A DNA stretch of 64,000 nucleotides from Salipiger abyssi (GCF_017311415.1 NZ_JAEKIS010000020.1:1-64000), one strand, 5' to 3'; counted from the first letter of the stretch, positions 48,017 to 58,194 are shown. A program made the numbers and translations. Notes: a model not told the origin generated them from the letters alone.

Positions 48017-48798
48017 CCCGGGGCAACCGCATTCTGCTCTCCTGCACCTATTGGGCCTTTGTCGCCTATGTCTTTGTGCCGCTGGTGCTCATGGTGCTGA
48101 TGGGCTTCAAGGACAGCAAGTTCATCGGCTTCCCGATCCGCTCCTATACACTTGAGTGGTACATGGGCATCTTCGAGAATGCCGAGGTGATCTCCGCCTT
48201 CGCCTATTCGGTGGCGATCGCGGTGCTGTCGACGCTGATCTCGGTCTTTGTCGGCACCTGGATCGCGGTGCTGCTGGAGGGGCGAAAGTTCTGGGGCCGG
48301 GCGGCGATCTTTGGGCTGACGGTGCTGCCGGCGCTGATCCCCGGTATCATCTCGGCCATCGCCTTCCGCATCTATGCGCGCTATCTCGGGGTCGAGCCCG
48401 GCATGGGCGCCATCGTCTGGTCCCACGCGGTGCACAACGTGCCCTTTGTGGTGCTGGTGGTGATGGCGCGGCTCTCGACCCTGCCGAAAAGCCAGATCGA
48501 GGCGGCCCGTGATCTGGGCGCCGACCCGCTGATTGCCTTCCTGCGCATCACGCTGCCCTATCTGATCCCCGCGATCATGGGGGCGAGCATCTTCTGCCTG
48601 CTGCTCAGCTTCGACGATTTCGTCCGCTCCTTCTTCCTGGGCGGCTACGAGCCGACCCTGCCGGTGCTGATCTTCGCCAAGCTGAAATCGGGGATGTCGC
48701 CCGAGATCAACGCCATCGCCACGGCGGCGCTGGTCCTGACCGCCGTTGTCGGCGTCTGGGCCGAGCGCTTTACCCGCCGCATGAACAAGGAGTCCTGA
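48013..48798 (+). CDS. ABC permease, PotC-like
   Basis: A 261-residue permease with six helices and the EAA loop IEAARDLGADPLIAFLRITLPYL. Its start overlaps the previous stop (ATGA), which fixes ATG 48013 and excludes a longer frame to 47908. It partners the preceding permease and the ATPase four bases on. Confidence 0.93.
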   Translation: MTRGNRILLSCTYWAFVAYVFVPLVLMVLMGFKDSKFIGFPIRSYTLEWYMGIFENAEVISAFAYSVAIAVLSTLISVFVGTWIAVLLEGRKFWGRAAIFGLTVLPALIPGIISAIAFRIYARYLGVEPGMGAIVWSHAVHNVPFVVLVVMARLSTLPKSQIEAARDLGADPLIAFLRITLPYLIPAIMGASIFCLLLSFDDFVRSFFLGGYEPTLPVLIFAKLKSGMSPEINAIATAALVLTAVVGVWAERFTRRMNKES

Positions 48799-48801
48799 GC
48801 C

Positions 48802-49884
48802 ATGACCTCAGACGCGCTCGTCCGCATCCAGAACGTCTCCAAGCATTTCGGCGACACCACGGCGCTTGACGATCTCACCCTCGATATCGCCCGGGGCGAG
48901 TTCGTGACCTTCCTCGGCCCGTCGGGCTGCGGCAAGTCCACCACGCTGCGCATTCTCGGTGGTTTCGAGCAGCCGAGCTCGGGCAGTGTCATCCTCGACG
49001 GCACCGATGTGACCCGTCTGCCGCCGGAGAAACGCCAGGTGAACATGGTGTTTCAGGATTACGCGCTGTTTCCGCATATGACGGTGCGGCAGAACATCTC
49101 CTTCGGGCTGGAACTGAAGGGGATGAGCAAGACAGAGATCCGCCGCCGGCAGGACGAGATCATGTCCTTCCTCGAGCTCGACGCCTATGGCGACCGCTAC
49201 CCGGCGCAGCTTTCCGGCGGGCAGCGGCAGCGGGTGGCGCTGGCCCGGGCGCTGGCGCCCGATCCGGCGCTCCTGCTGCTCGACGAGCCGCTGGGCGCGC
49301 TCGACGCCAAGTTGCGTGGGCAGGTGCAGCAGGAGCTGAAAAGCATCCAGCGCCGTACCAGCAAGACCTTCTTCTTCGTGACCCACGATCAGGAGGAGGC
49401 GCTGACCATGTCCGACCGCATCGTCGTGATGAACAAGGGCCGGGTGGAGCAGGACGGCACGCCGGAAGAGCTTTATTTCCATCCTGCGAGCCGCTTTGTG
49501 GCGGAGTTCATCGGCGAGACCAACCTGCTCACCGGCGAGCTGCGCGGCACCGAGGGCGATGCTGTGGTGATGGACTGGTTCGGCCAGACCCTGCGCGGCC
49601 ATGCGCCGGGTGGGGTGCCGCAGCCGGGCACGCCGATCACCGCCTCGGTGCGTCTGGAGCGGCTGGGCTTTCACGCGGAGCGCCCGGCGACGGCGAATGC
49701 GGTGCAGGGACGGGTGGTCGGCAAGACCTTCCTCGGCAGTCGCATGGCGCTCGACCTGCTCGTCGACGAGGCGCAGGGCGCGACGCTCAAGGCCTATGTC
49801 GATGCGGATACCGGCCAGTCGGTGGGCGAGGCGCCGGTCTGGATCGGTTGGGAGGAAAGCAGCATGGCGGTGCTGCGCGACTGA
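48802..49884 (+). CDS. ABC ATPase, PotA-like
   Basis: A 360-residue ATP-binding subunit: Walker A GPSGCGKST (39-47), LSGGQRQR (137-144), Walker B LLLLDEP (157-163), switch FFVTHDQEEA, and a C-terminal TOBE-like domain (about 235-360). It energises the importer of the preceding three genes and closes the operon, followed by a terminator. Confidence 0.95.
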   Translation: MTSDALVRIQNVSKHFGDTTALDDLTLDIARGEFVTFLGPSGCGKSTTLRILGGFEQPSSGSVILDGTDVTRLPPEKRQVNMVFQDYALFPHMTVRQNISFGLELKGMSKTEIRRRQDEIMSFLELDAYGDRYPAQLSGGQRQRVALARALAPDPALLLLDEPLGALDAKLRGQVQQELKSIQRRTSKTFFFVTHDQEEALTMSDRIVVMNKGRVEQDGTPEELYFHPASRFVAEFIGETNLLTGELRGTEGDAVVMDWFGQTLRGHAPGGVPQPGTPITASVRLERLGFHAERPATANAVQGRVVGKTFLGSRMALDLLVDEAQGATLKAYVDADTGQSVGEAPVWIGWEESSMAVLRD

Positions 49885-49915
49885 GCGGCGCCAAGGTGCC
49901 GGGTGCGGGAAACAG

Positions 49916-49937
49916 GCGGGCCTCCGGGCCCGCTTTT
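49916..49937 (+). terminator. Rho-independent terminator of the ABC operon
   Basis: GCGGGCC and GGCCCGC pair around a short CTC loop and are followed by TTTT, 32 bases after the ATPase stop and just before the convergent SbcC-like gene end. Confidence 0.85.
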
Positions 49938-49940
49938 GCG

Positions 49941-52556
49941 TCAGAGAGCCGCGCCGCCGTTCCGCCCCTCTGGGCGCAGCCGCAGCGCGGTGCCGCCGAG
50001 ATCGCGGAAGGCGCGTTGGCGGCAGGTCAGCACGAGGATCTGTAGATCGCCCGCCTGACGGTGCAGCGCATCGAACATGCGCTCGATGCGGTCGTCGTCG
50101 GTAAAGACCAGCGCGTCGTCGAGGATCACCGGCGCCGGGCGTCCCGCCGCCGAGAGCATGCGCGCAAAGGCCAGCCGGACCAGCAGGGCGAGCTGCTCCT
50201 GCGTGCCGCCCGAAAGAATATCCACCGGCTCCTCGGCGCCGGCGCGGATCAGCGCATGCGGCAGCAGCGTGTCCTGGCCCCAGGTCAGCTCCGCCTCGGG
50301 CCAGAGCAGGTGCAGGAGCGGTTTCAGCTCGGTGGCGACCGGGGTGAAATAGCGCTCGCGGGCGTCGTTGCGGGCGGATTCGAGCGCGGATTCGAGACGG
50401 CTCAGCACCGCGACCTCATGGGCGATGCGGTCGCGGTCGTCGCGCGCGGTGGCAAGCGCCTGCTCGGTCTCCGCCAGCCGCTCCTCCACCGCCTCGCCGG
50501 AGCCGCGCGCGATGCGCTCATCGAGCGTGGCGAGCAGCGGGGTCAGCCGGGCGATCTCGTCGCGGGCGCGGGTGTCGACCGATTGCGCCCGTTGCAGTGC
50601 GGCCCGGGCGGAGGCCATGTCGGGGGCGTTGCGCGCGGTCTCGTCGCGCTGCGCCTCGGCGGCATCGCAGGCGGCGAGCGCCCGTTGCAGCGCCTCAGTG
50701 AGGGCGTCTTCTCCGGTTTCGCCGGCGCGGGTCTGTGCCTCTGTGGCGCGCTGGAGGCGGTCGCGCAGACCGGCGAGCGCTGCGGCCTGTTTCGCCGCTT
50801 CGGCGCGGGCATCGGCGAGCCGTTCGGCGGCGCTGTCGCGCTGCGCCTGCGCCAGCTTGGCCGCGTCCTGCGCGGCGCGCAGCGCAGCTTCGGTCTCGGC
50901 GGGATCGGCGGCGGGGCCGTCATCGTCCGGCGCGGGAATGCGGGCGAGGGCGGTGCGCAGCGGGTCGAGCCCCTCGGGCGCGAGGCTGCGGAACACCGCC
51001 TGCGCCGAGTCGAAATTCTGGCTGGCCTCCGCGCGCGTCTCGGCCGCCCTGCGGGCGTTCTCGACGCTCTCCACTCCCAGCGCATCGAGCGCCTTGCGCA
51101 GCGCTGTTTCGGCGCGCTCCAGCCCGCCGGCATTGGCGCTGCCGTCGCCGGGCTGGATGTCGAGCGTGCCGATGCCTTCGATTTCCAGCCGCTGCGAACG
51201 GGTCAGGGGCAGGGGCGTGCCGTCGGGCAGCGGTTCGCCATCGCGGCGCACCGTGCCGGCCTTGCCCGGCGCGTACTGCATGCTGATCCGCGTCGCGGTG
51301 GCGTCACGGGCGGCGAGGGCGGCGGTGCGCTCGGCGACCAGCGCCTCGATCCGCCGCAGGGCGGCGGCGTCAGGGCCGCTGCGCATGGCGCCGCTTGCCG
51401 TCTCCATGGTGGCGCGGGCCTGCTCGGCGCGGGCGATGCGGTCCGCCAGTTCCTGCCGCCGTTCGGCGCCCTCGCGGGCGGCCTGCGCACGCTCGGCGCG
51501 GCGATGCGCGTCGGCGGCCATGGTCAGCGCGGCCTGTGCCGTCTCGAGTGCGGTATCGGCGGCGTCCTTGTCCTTTTGCCGCGCCGCCTGTGTCTCGGCG
51601 GCGGTCGCTGCGCTGGCTTCTGTCTCCGAGACCAGCGCGCCTGCCTCCTTTGCCTCCTGCGCGGCGGCACGGAACCGCTCCAGCCGGTCGCGCGCGGTGC
51701 CCAGGGTGAGCTGCGCCGTCTCCAGCCGGCGGTTGGCAGTCTCCAGCGCCTCCGCATGGCGCTCCGCTTGGCGCATGGCCTCGCGCGCGCTCTCCAGCCG
51801 CGCCTGCCGCGCGGCCACCGCGTCGGGATCCTCCAGCTCGGCCAGCGCGCGGCGCGAGCGGCTGCGCTCGGCCAGCGCTTCGTGCAGCGCGTCCACGGTG
51901 GCCGAGAGCGCCGCCTGCTCCGCCTCCAGCGCCGCCACCGCGTCCTGCGCGTCTTTCCAGGGGCCGCGCGGGCGGCGGGTCTTGCCGCTGGCATAGCGCT
52001 CCAGCTCCTCGCGGCAGCGCGCCAGCGCCATATCCATGCGCCGCCCGCCGGTCATCGCCTCGACCTCCTCGCCGATCGAGGACATCAGGTCGCGCCGCGC
52101 CTCCAGCGCCGCCTTCTGCTCGCGCGTGCTGCCACCGCCGAGATCGGTGACGCCCTGACGCACCCAGATCAGCCCCGAGGGCCCGCCCTCCGGGCCGCCG
52201 AGCAGATCGGCGATCCAGGCCTCGGCGGCATCCGATTGCACCACCAGCCGGTCACCCTGATGCACGGTTGCCGTGGCTTTGGAAAACCAGCGCTTGGCGA
52301 TGGTGAAGCGGCCCGCCTCGGTCTCCACCTCGACCGCGATCTCGGGCGCGCCGCCGACATGCGGGCGCAGCGACGAGACCTCCTTGTCGCGCGAGCCGTG
52401 GGGTTTGAAGAACAGCGCCTGAAGCGCGTCGAACAGCGTGGATTTGCCCGACTCGTTGGGCTCGCTCAGCACGTTGAGCCCGTCGGCGATGCCCTCGACC
52501 GTCACCGGCGTGGTGAAGCGGCGGACGTTTTCCAGCCGGATGGCGCGCAGTCTCAT
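49941..52556 (-). CDS. SbcC/YhaN-like SMC-type ATPase
   Basis: An 871-residue ATPase. Walker A SEPNESGKST (31-40) is at the N terminus, long Ala/Arg/Glu-rich coiled coils span about 170-740, and the C terminus has the signature SGGTQEQLALL and Walker B VILDDALVFTDDDR. This is the large subunit of an SbcCD-type nuclease complex, closest in form to YhaN; it probably acts on DNA ends. The stop-start overlap with the phosphoesterase gene (ATGA) makes them a pair. Confidence 0.88.
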   Translation of the reverse strand: MRLRAIRLENVRRFTTPVTVEGIADGLNVLSEPNESGKSTLFDALQALFFKPHGSRDKEVSSLRPHVGGAPEIAVEVETEAGRFTIAKRWFSKATATVHQGDRLVVQSDAAEAWIADLLGGPEGGPSGLIWVRQGVTDLGGGSTREQKAALEARRDLMSSIGEEVEAMTGGRRMDMALARCREELERYASGKTRRPRGPWKDAQDAVAALEAEQAALSATVDALHEALAERSRSRRALAELEDPDAVAARQARLESAREAMRQAERHAEALETANRRLETAQLTLGTARDRLERFRAAAQEAKEAGALVSETEASAATAAETQAARQKDKDAADTALETAQAALTMAADAHRRAERAQAAREGAERRQELADRIARAEQARATMETASGAMRSGPDAAALRRIEALVAERTAALAARDATATRISMQYAPGKAGTVRRDGEPLPDGTPLPLTRSQRLEIEGIGTLDIQPGDGSANAGGLERAETALRKALDALGVESVENARRAAETRAEASQNFDSAQAVFRSLAPEGLDPLRTALARIPAPDDDGPAADPAETEAALRAAQDAAKLAQAQRDSAAERLADARAEAAKQAAALAGLRDRLQRATEAQTRAGETGEDALTEALQRALAACDAAEAQRDETARNAPDMASARAALQRAQSVDTRARDEIARLTPLLATLDERIARGSGEAVEERLAETEQALATARDDRDRIAHEVAVLSRLESALESARNDARERYFTPVATELKPLLHLLWPEAELTWGQDTLLPHALIRAGAEEPVDILSGGTQEQLALLVRLAFARMLSAAGRPAPVILDDALVFTDDDRIERMFDALHRQAGDLQILVLTCRQRAFRDLGGTALRLRPEGRNGGAAL

Positions 52557-53683
52557 GGCTCGCCCTCGTGCATATAGGCATAGAGCCGGACCAACGCGTC
52601 ACCCGCGACGCGGCGCTCGGTCTCGGCGCGGGCCGGATCCTCGGCCTCCTCCTGCAAGGCATTGGCGGCGAGGCGCAGCGCGCCGGCATGGTCGATCTCG
52701 TCGAGATCGGCGGCATCGTATTGCGTGCCGAGCGCGTCGCTGCGCAGCTCGAAATGGGCGAATTCCGGACCAAGCCGCGCCACCGCCCGGCGCAGCGCCA
52801 GCTGATCAGAGAGCCCGGCCCAGCCATCGGCCATAACGCGCAGCAGGATATCGCGCCGCCCGCGCGCCGGCAGCAGCGCCTCGAGCGCCGCGCCCGCATC
52901 CTGACGCGGATGCAGGGTGAGTGCGGCCTCCTCCCAGAGAAAGGCGCCGGTCTCGATCTCGCGCAGCTGCGGCGTGGCGCCGGGGCCGTCGAGCGCCACG
53001 CTGAGGCAGACGCCCCGGCGGTTGTGCTTGAAGCGGTCCTGCTCGGGCGTGCCCGGATACTGCGTGCGGTCAGAGACCGCCATGCGCCCGTGCCAGTCGC
53101 CGAGCGCCAGATAGTCGAGCCGGGCGCTGCGCTCGCGGTCCGGCGCGATGGCGCCGCCGCTCTCGGTGAAATCGGTGATGCCGCCATGGGCGAGCGCGAT
53201 GCGCAGATCGCCCTCGGGGCTTTCCATCGCGGGCAGCGAGGCTGTCGGATCGCTGCCGGTGGCGCGCCAGGCGACCGGGCAGGGCAGCAGTGTGGCGCCC
53301 GGGGCGAGCGGCACCGGCGCGGCCTCGGTCAGGGCGCGGAGATTGCCGGGGCCGTCGCGGCGCAGCGTTTCCCAGAGCGGCTCGGCATCGCGCAGGTTGT
53401 CGTGGTTGCCGGGCAGCAGCCACCAGGTGATTTCCGCCGCCTCACCCATGGCGGCGAGGCTCTGGCGGATCAGCGTCGGCGAGGGGGTGGCGGTGTCGAA
53501 CGTGTCGCCGGCCAGCAGCACATGCGCCGCGCCCTCGGCCCGGGCCGCGTCGGCCAGACGCGCGATGGCGGCGTGACGCGCCTCCATCAGGCGGCCACGG
53601 ATATTGCCGTCGGGCGGCTCGGGGATATTGGCGAAGGTCCGGCCGAGATGCAGATCGGAGCTGTGCAGGAAGCGGAAGGTCAT
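52553..53683 (-). CDS. SbcD/YhaO-like metallophosphoesterase
   Basis: A 376-residue calcineurin-like DNA exonuclease subunit: SSDLHLGR, AGDTFDT, PGNHDNLR, ALAHGGIT and LALGDWHG carry the metal ligands. It begins MTFRFLHSSD at 53683; the 13-codon extension is rejected. Coupled by overlap to the YhaN-like ATPase, it forms a repair nuclease of the YhaO/YhaN or SbcCD kind. Confidence 0.92.
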   Translation of the reverse strand: MTFRFLHSSDLHLGRTFANIPEPPDGNIRGRLMEARHAAIARLADAARAEGAAHVLLAGDTFDTATPSPTLIRQSLAAMGEAAEITWWLLPGNHDNLRDAEPLWETLRRDGPGNLRALTEAAPVPLAPGATLLPCPVAWRATGSDPTASLPAMESPEGDLRIALAHGGITDFTESGGAIAPDRERSARLDYLALGDWHGRMAVSDRTQYPGTPEQDRFKHNRRGVCLSVALDGPGATPQLREIETGAFLWEEAALTLHPRQDAGAALEALLPARGRRDILLRVMADGWAGLSDQLALRRAVARLGPEFAHFELRSDALGTQYDAADLDEIDHAGALRLAANALQEEAEDPARAETERRVAGDALVRLYAYMHEGEP

Positions 53684-53784
53684 GACGGCCCAATCTGTGC
53701 CCGTCCGCCGGGCGCTTGGCAAGGGCGGGCCACGTCGCGAAACGCAGGCTCTGCGTGCAGGCGAAATCGGACCGGGCGGGGGAA

Positions 53785-53858
53785 TGGAGCGGGTGAAGGG
53801 AATCGAACCCTCGTCGTCAGCTTGGGAAGCTGCTGCTCTACCATTGAGCTACACCCGC
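53785..53858 (-). tRNA. tRNA-Gly (anticodon CCC)
   Basis: Minus strand: acceptor GCGGGTG/CACCCGC, D arm GCTC/GAGC, anticodon loop TTCCCAA with CCC, T arm GGTTCGATTCC, and an encoded CCA (53785-53787). The sequence closely follows the known bacterial tRNA-Gly(CCC) pattern. Confidence 0.96.
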
Positions 53859-54053
53859 GGCAGGCGTTTGATTACTGCACGGATCGGGCGCTGGCAAGGG
53901 AGTCTTTTGCCCGGCGCGCGGGCAGGTGCCCATGCCGCGCCGCGGCGCGCAAATGCGCCTTGCACGTAAGGGCGCGGACGCATAGAAGACCGCAAATTCG
54001 ACAGAGAGAGGCGGCACTGCGACGAGGGCCGCGCAAGAACCAAGGAAGATGGT

Positions 54054-55385
54054 ATGCAGGTCACCGAGACGCTGAACGAAGGGCTGAAGCGGGCCTATGA
54101 ACTGATCCTCACCGCCGAGGAACTGGACGCGAAGGTCAACGCCAAGCTCGCCGAGGCGCAGCCCGAGATCGAGATGAAGGGCTTCCGCAAGGGCAAGGTT
54201 CCGATGCCGCTGCTGAAAAAGCAGTTCGGCCAGCGCCTGATGGGCGAGTCGATGCAGGAAGCGATCGACGAGGCCATGTCCAAGCATTTCGAGGACAGCG
54301 GCGACCGTCCGGCGCTCCAGCCCGAGGTCAAGATGACCAACGAGGACTGGAAAGAGGGCGACGACGTCAATGTCGCGATGTCCTATGAAAAGCTCCCCGA
54401 GGTGCCCGAGGTCGATTTCTCCGGCGTCGAGGTCGAGAAGCTGGTCGTGAAGGCAGACGATGCCGCCGTCGACGAGGCGCTGGCCTCGCTCGCCGAGACC
54501 GCGCAGGATTTCAAGGACCGCCGCAAGGGCACCAAGGCCAAGGACGGCGATCAGGTCGTCATCGACTTTGTCGGCAAGGTCGACGGTGAGCCCTTCGAGG
54601 GCGGCGCCGCCGAGGATTATCCGCTGGTGCTGGGCTCCAACTCCTTCATCCCGGGCTTCGAAGAGCAGCTCGTGGGCGTGAAGGCCGAGGAAGAGAAAGC
54701 CGTCGAGGTCACCTTCCCCGAGGAATACGGTGCCGAGCATCTGGCCGGCAAGGCCGCTGTCTTCGACGTGACCGTCAAGGCGGTCAAGGAGCCCGTGGCC
54801 GCCGAGGTCGACGACGAGCTGGCGAAGAAATTCGGCGCCGAGGATCTCGAGTCGCTGAAGGGCCAGATCCGTGAGCGTCTGGAGGCCGAATATACCGGCG
54901 CCGCGCGTCAGGTGATGAAGCGCGGCCTGCTCGACAAGCTCGACACGCTGGTGAGCTTCGAGCTGCCGCCGTCGCTGGTCGATACCGAGGCCAAGCAGAT
55001 CGCGCATCAGCTCTATCACGAAGAGCACCCGGAGGATCACGGCCACGATCACGGCGAGATGGAGCCGACCGACGAGCACAAGACCCTCGCCGAGCGCCGC
55101 GTGCGTTTGGGCCTGCTGCTGGCCGAGATCGGCCAGAAGGCCGAGGTCGAGGTCACCGATGCCGAGATGACCCAGGCGATCATGGCGCAGGCGCGCCAGT
55201 ACCCGGGCCAGGAACGCGCTTTCTTCGATTTCGTGCGCCAGAACGCGCAGATGCAGCAGCAGCTCCGCGCGCCGATCTTCGAGGACAAGGTGATCGACCA
55301 CATCGCCGAGCAGGCGACCGTGACCGAGAAAGAGATCACCAAGGAAGAGCTTCAGACCGCCGTCGAAGCGCTCGACGACGAGTGA
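54054..55385 (+). CDS. tig: Trigger factor
   Basis: The 443-residue ribosome-bound chaperone and peptidyl-prolyl isomerase. The ribosome-binding signature GFRKGKVP is at about 43-50; the FKBP domain (about 165-245) includes [17 protein letters not shown]; a helical C-terminal arm follows. A His/Asp-rich insert ([11 protein letters not shown]) lies near 330. It has its own terminator. Confidence 0.97.
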   Translation: MQVTETLNEGLKRAYELILTAEELDAKVNAKLAEAQPEIEMKGFRKGKVPMPLLKKQFGQRLMGESMQEAIDEAMSKHFEDSGDRPALQPEVKMTNEDWKEGDDVNVAMSYEKLPEVPEVDFSGVEVEKLVVKADDAAVDEALASLAETAQDFKDRRKGTKAKDGDQVVIDFVGKVDGEPFEGGAAEDYPLVLGSNSFIPGFEEQLVGVKAEEEKAVEVTFPEEYGAEHLAGKAAVFDVTVKAVKEPVAAEVDDELAKKFGAEDLESLKGQIRERLEAEYTGAARQVMKRGLLDKLDTLVSFELPPSLVDTEAKQIAHQLYHEEHPEDHGHDHGEMEPTDEHKTLAERRVRLGLLLAEIGQKAEVEVTDAEMTQAIMAQARQYPGQERAFFDFVRQNAQMQQQLRAPIFEDKVIDHIAEQATVTEKEITKEELQTAVEALDDE

Positions 55386-55422
55386 TCGCAGGGCCGGGGG
55401 CGACCCCGGCAGCACAGAATAG

Positions 55423-55452
55423 AAAGAGCGGGCCATGCGGTCCGCTCTTTTT
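55423..55452 (+). terminator. Rho-independent terminator of tig
   Basis: AAAGAGCGG and CCGCTCTTT form a nine-base-pair stem with a loop of ten and a run of T, 38 bases after the tig stop. Confidence 0.9.
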
Positions 55453-55555
55453 CGTTTGGGATGAGCCTGTTGGGCGGCACAGCCAATTCCGTCGACCCTG
55501 ACCCGGCTTGCGTTACGCTCTCGGTCCCAGGCGCGTTTCTTCACCCGTGCAAACG

Positions 55556-55584
55556 AAAAACCGCGCCGGAGATCCGGCACGGTT
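55556..55584 (-). terminator. Rho-independent terminator of the rpsF-rpsR-rplI operon
   Basis: On the minus strand ACCGTGCCGG pairs with CCGGCGCGGT (one mismatch) around ATCT and is followed by five T. It lies 36 bases after the rplI stop. Confidence 0.85.
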
Positions 55585-55619
55585 CATCATGTCTTGGAAG
55601 GAAAAACGAGCGTGGAGGC

Positions 55620-56243
55620 TCAGTTTTCCTCGGCTTCTTCCGCGGCACGACCCTCGGGGGTCTCGACCAGATCGGAATCTTCCGACGAGGCTGCGCCGAT
55701 ATCGTCGAAGAGCTCGGCGATCTCGAATTCGGCCTGGGCCTCTTCCTCGGCGGCGAGTTCCTGGATCGACTTGCCCGACGCTTGCAGCTCGGCCTCTTCC
55801 GGCGAGCGGGCGACGTTCAGGCTGATCGTGCACATGACCTCGGGGTGCAGGTGCACCTCGACCTCGTGCAGACCCAGCTCTTTGATCGGCTGACGGATGA
55901 TAACCTGCTTGCGGTCGATCGAGAAACCTTCCTCGGTGGCCACGTCGGCCGCGTCACGGGTGGTGACCGAGCCATAGAGGTTGCCGCCGTCGGAGGCCTG
56001 GCGAATCACGACGAATTGCTGGGCGTCCAGCTTCTCGGCGAGGGCTTCGGCCTCTTTCTTGGTTTCCAGGTTGCGCGCTTCGAGCTGCGCTTTCTGGGTC
56101 TCGAACTGAGCGATGTTCTCTTTCGAGGCGGTCAGCGCCTTGCCCTGAAGCAGCAGGTAGTTGCGGGCATAGCCGGGCTTGACGTCGACGACATCGCCCA
56201 TCTGGCCGAGCTTGGCCACGCGTTCCAGAAGGATGACTTGCAT
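55620..56243 (-). CDS. rplI: 50S ribosomal protein bL9 with acidic tail
   Basis: The first 150 residues are L9: [31 protein letters not shown] for rRNA binding, a central helix, and a C domain with [10 protein letters not shown]. The protein continues to 207 residues with an acidic Glu/Ala-rich tail (about 150-207), longer than the usual 148-150. It closes the operon rpsF-rpsR-rplI. Confidence 0.96.
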   Translation of the reverse strand: MQVILLERVAKLGQMGDVVDVKPGYARNYLLLQGKALTASKENIAQFETQKAQLEARNLETKKEAEALAEKLDAQQFVVIRQASDGGNLYGSVTTRDAADVATEEGFSIDRKQVIIRQPIKELGLHEVEVHLHPEVMCTISLNVARSPEEAELQASGKSIQELAAEEEAQAEFEIAELFDDIGAASSEDSDLVETPEGRAAEEAEEN

Positions 56244-56256
56244 GGGTCTGATCTCC

Positions 56257-56484
56257 TTACTTCACGGCGTAGGGCAGCAGGGCGAGGAAGCGGGCGCGCT
56301 TGATGGCGCGGGCCAGCTCACGCTGCTTCTTGGCGCTGACAGCGGTGATCCGCGAGGGCACGATCTTGCCGCGCTCGGAGATGTAGCGCTGGAGCAGCTT
56401 GGTGTCTTTGTAGTCGATCTTGGGTGCATTGTCGCCCGAGAAGGGGCAGACCTTGCGGCGGCGGAAAAACGGTTTTGCAGCCAT
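56257..56484 (-). CDS. rpsR: 30S ribosomal protein bS18
   Basis: A 75-residue protein with [22 protein letters not shown] and [31 protein letters not shown], the complete S18 pattern with a Cys near residue 13. It lies 13 bases before rplI and 25 after rpsF. Confidence 0.98.
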
Positions 56485-56509
56485 GGTTTAACTCCTCTTC
56501 TTCAGGGTA

Positions 56510-56866
56510 TCAGTTGCGGCGTTCGCGACGGTTGTCACGCTCGTCGCGTTTCTGCATCTGGATCGACGGGCCTTCGGCATGTTCGTCGACCTTGATGGTC
56601 AGAACGCGCATCACGTCGTCATGCAGGCGCATCAGGCGCTCCATCTCCTGCACCGCGGTTGCGGGGGAGTCGGTGCGCAGGAAGGCATAGTGGCCCTTGC
56701 GGTTCTTGTTGATCTTGTAGGCCATCGTCTTGACGCCCCAGTACTCGGATTCGACGACCTTGCCGCCATTGTCCGAAAGCACGGTGCTGAAATGTTCGAC
56801 GAGGCCCTCGGCCTGCGCGTTGGACAGATCCTGACGCGCGATAAAGACATGCTCGTAAAGCGGCAT
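56510..56866 (-). CDS. rpsF: 30S ribosomal protein bS6
   Basis: A 118-residue protein beginning MPLYEHVFIARQDL with the S6 blocks VESEYWGVKTMAYKINKNRKGHYAFLRTDSP and a charged tail (QKRDERDNRRERRN). It binds S18 in the small subunit. The ATG at 56866 is chosen over longer frames that run antisense upstream. Confidence 0.97.
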   Translation of the reverse strand: MPLYEHVFIARQDLSNAQAEGLVEHFSTVLSDNGGKVVESEYWGVKTMAYKINKNRKGHYAFLRTDSPATAVQEMERLMRLHDDVMRVLTIKVDEHAEGPSIQMQKRDERDNRRERRN

Positions 56867-57130
56867 GTGAGCTCCATTTCTATCAAGGCGCATTTCATAG
56901 GGCAGGCGATCCCTTCGCTCCTGCCCACGAGAGACTGCGCGGTTCATACGGTCTCGCAAAGGGATGCGCCCGTATACACGCTCGGTCGCCGAGATCAAGC
57001 CTTGAGGCCGAAGGGCGGAAATGAGGCCATGGCGCCCGCGATTTTCCCGGATCGCGCCGAAATATGGCCGGGTTTGTTGGCGAGGGTAAGCACATTCCCG
57101 TGATCCCCAGCTGCCGGAGGAGCCTGCGTC

Positions 57131-57370
57131 ATGACCGCCTATACCACACCGATCCCGCCCCGTACCCCCGCCGCCGGCCTGGCGCTCGGGCTTGTCTTGC
57201 GCGCGGTGCTGCTGGTCGTCGGCAGCGGTCTCACCGTGGCGGCCTTTGGCCTCTGGCTCATGCCTGGCGCGTCTCAGCTGCCGGAACTGGCGCTGATCAA
57301 GCTGGGCCTGTCGCTGTTCTTTCTGATCGGCGGGCTGTGCTGCATCACCGGGGCGCGGGGCGGCCGCTGA
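57131..57370 (+). CDS. Small membrane protein (79 aa)
   Basis: A 79-residue protein with two transmembrane helices (about 20-42 and 55-75) separated by a short loop (PGASQLPELA). A GGAGG lies just upstream of the ATG. No family is recognised. It stands alone, divergent from the rpsF operon. Confidence 0.6.
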   Translation: MTAYTTPIPPRTPAAGLALGLVLRAVLLVVGSGLTVAAFGLWLMPGASQLPELALIKLGLSLFFLIGGLCCITGARGGR

Positions 57371-57507
57371 GCGGCAACGGCGCAAACCCGCGCAACGCAA
57401 TGTTCATTTTTCAACAGTATCTGTGGGAGCAGCGGTAATTGCCGCGGCGCGGCAAACCTCCATCTTTCGGGCATTGACCAACGTCATCCAACTCACGGAG
57501 CCCGAGT

Positions 57508-58083
57508 ATGAAATCCATCCTTTTCGCCGGCCTGCTGGCCGCAGCCCCGCTGGCCGCCGTCGCAGCCCCCGAAAACTATGTGCTGGACTCCAGCCACAGC
57601 CAGATCGTCTTCTCCTACAACCACCTCGGATACTCGACCGGCTACGGCATGTTCTCCGGTTTCGAAGGCGAGATCTCCTATGATGCCGAAGACCCCGCCG
57701 CATCGTCGGTGGAGGTTTCCTTCCCGGTGCGCTCCATGCTGACCGGCTGGGAAGCGCGGTTCGAGCATTTCATGAGCGACGACTTCTTCGGCGCCGCAGA
57801 TGACAGCGAAATGGTCACCTTCACCTCCACCGGCATCGAAGTGACCGGCGACGACACCGCGTTGATCACCGGCGACCTGACCCTGAACGGCGTCACCAAA
57901 TCCGTCGTGCTCGACGCCACGCTGAACCAGGCCGGCGATCACCCGATGGAAGGCAAGCCCTGGCTCGGCTTCTTCGCCACCACCACGCTGGTGCGCTCGG
58001 AGTTCGAACTCGGCATGTTCGCCCCCTATGTCAGCGACGAGGTCGAGGTCGAGATCTCGGTCGAGGCGATGAAAGCCGAATAA
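57508..58083 (+). CDS. YceI-family periplasmic lipid-binding protein
   Basis: A 191-residue protein with a signal peptide cleaved after AVAA. The YceI lipocalin-like barrel begins NYVLDSSHSQIVFSYNHLGYSTGYGMFSGFEGEI and contains LTLNGVTKSVVLDATLN. Such proteins bind polyisoprenoids or amide-type ligands in the periplasm. It stands alone with its own terminator. Confidence 0.93.
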   Translation: MKSILFAGLLAAAPLAAVAAPENYVLDSSHSQIVFSYNHLGYSTGYGMFSGFEGEISYDAEDPAASSVEVSFPVRSMLTGWEARFEHFMSDDFFGAADDSEMVTFTSTGIEVTGDDTALITGDLTLNGVTKSVVLDATLNQAGDHPMEGKPWLGFFATTTLVRSEFELGMFAPYVSDEVEVEISVEAMKAE

Positions 58084-58194
58084 CCCCGCATTCGTATGTA
58101 ACGAGTACCCTGTTCGCGTAGCTGACGAGTGCCGCTTTTACCTCTTTTGATGAGTGGTTTGGGTATTGCGTTAAGACTTTTGGGTTTTGAGTGA

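Noticed and set aside
50061-52577. An 838-codon plus-strand frame opposite the SbcC-like gene
   Set aside because: Antisense artefact; low-complexity Arg/Gly/Ala sequence with no motif, while the minus strand has clear ATPase motifs.
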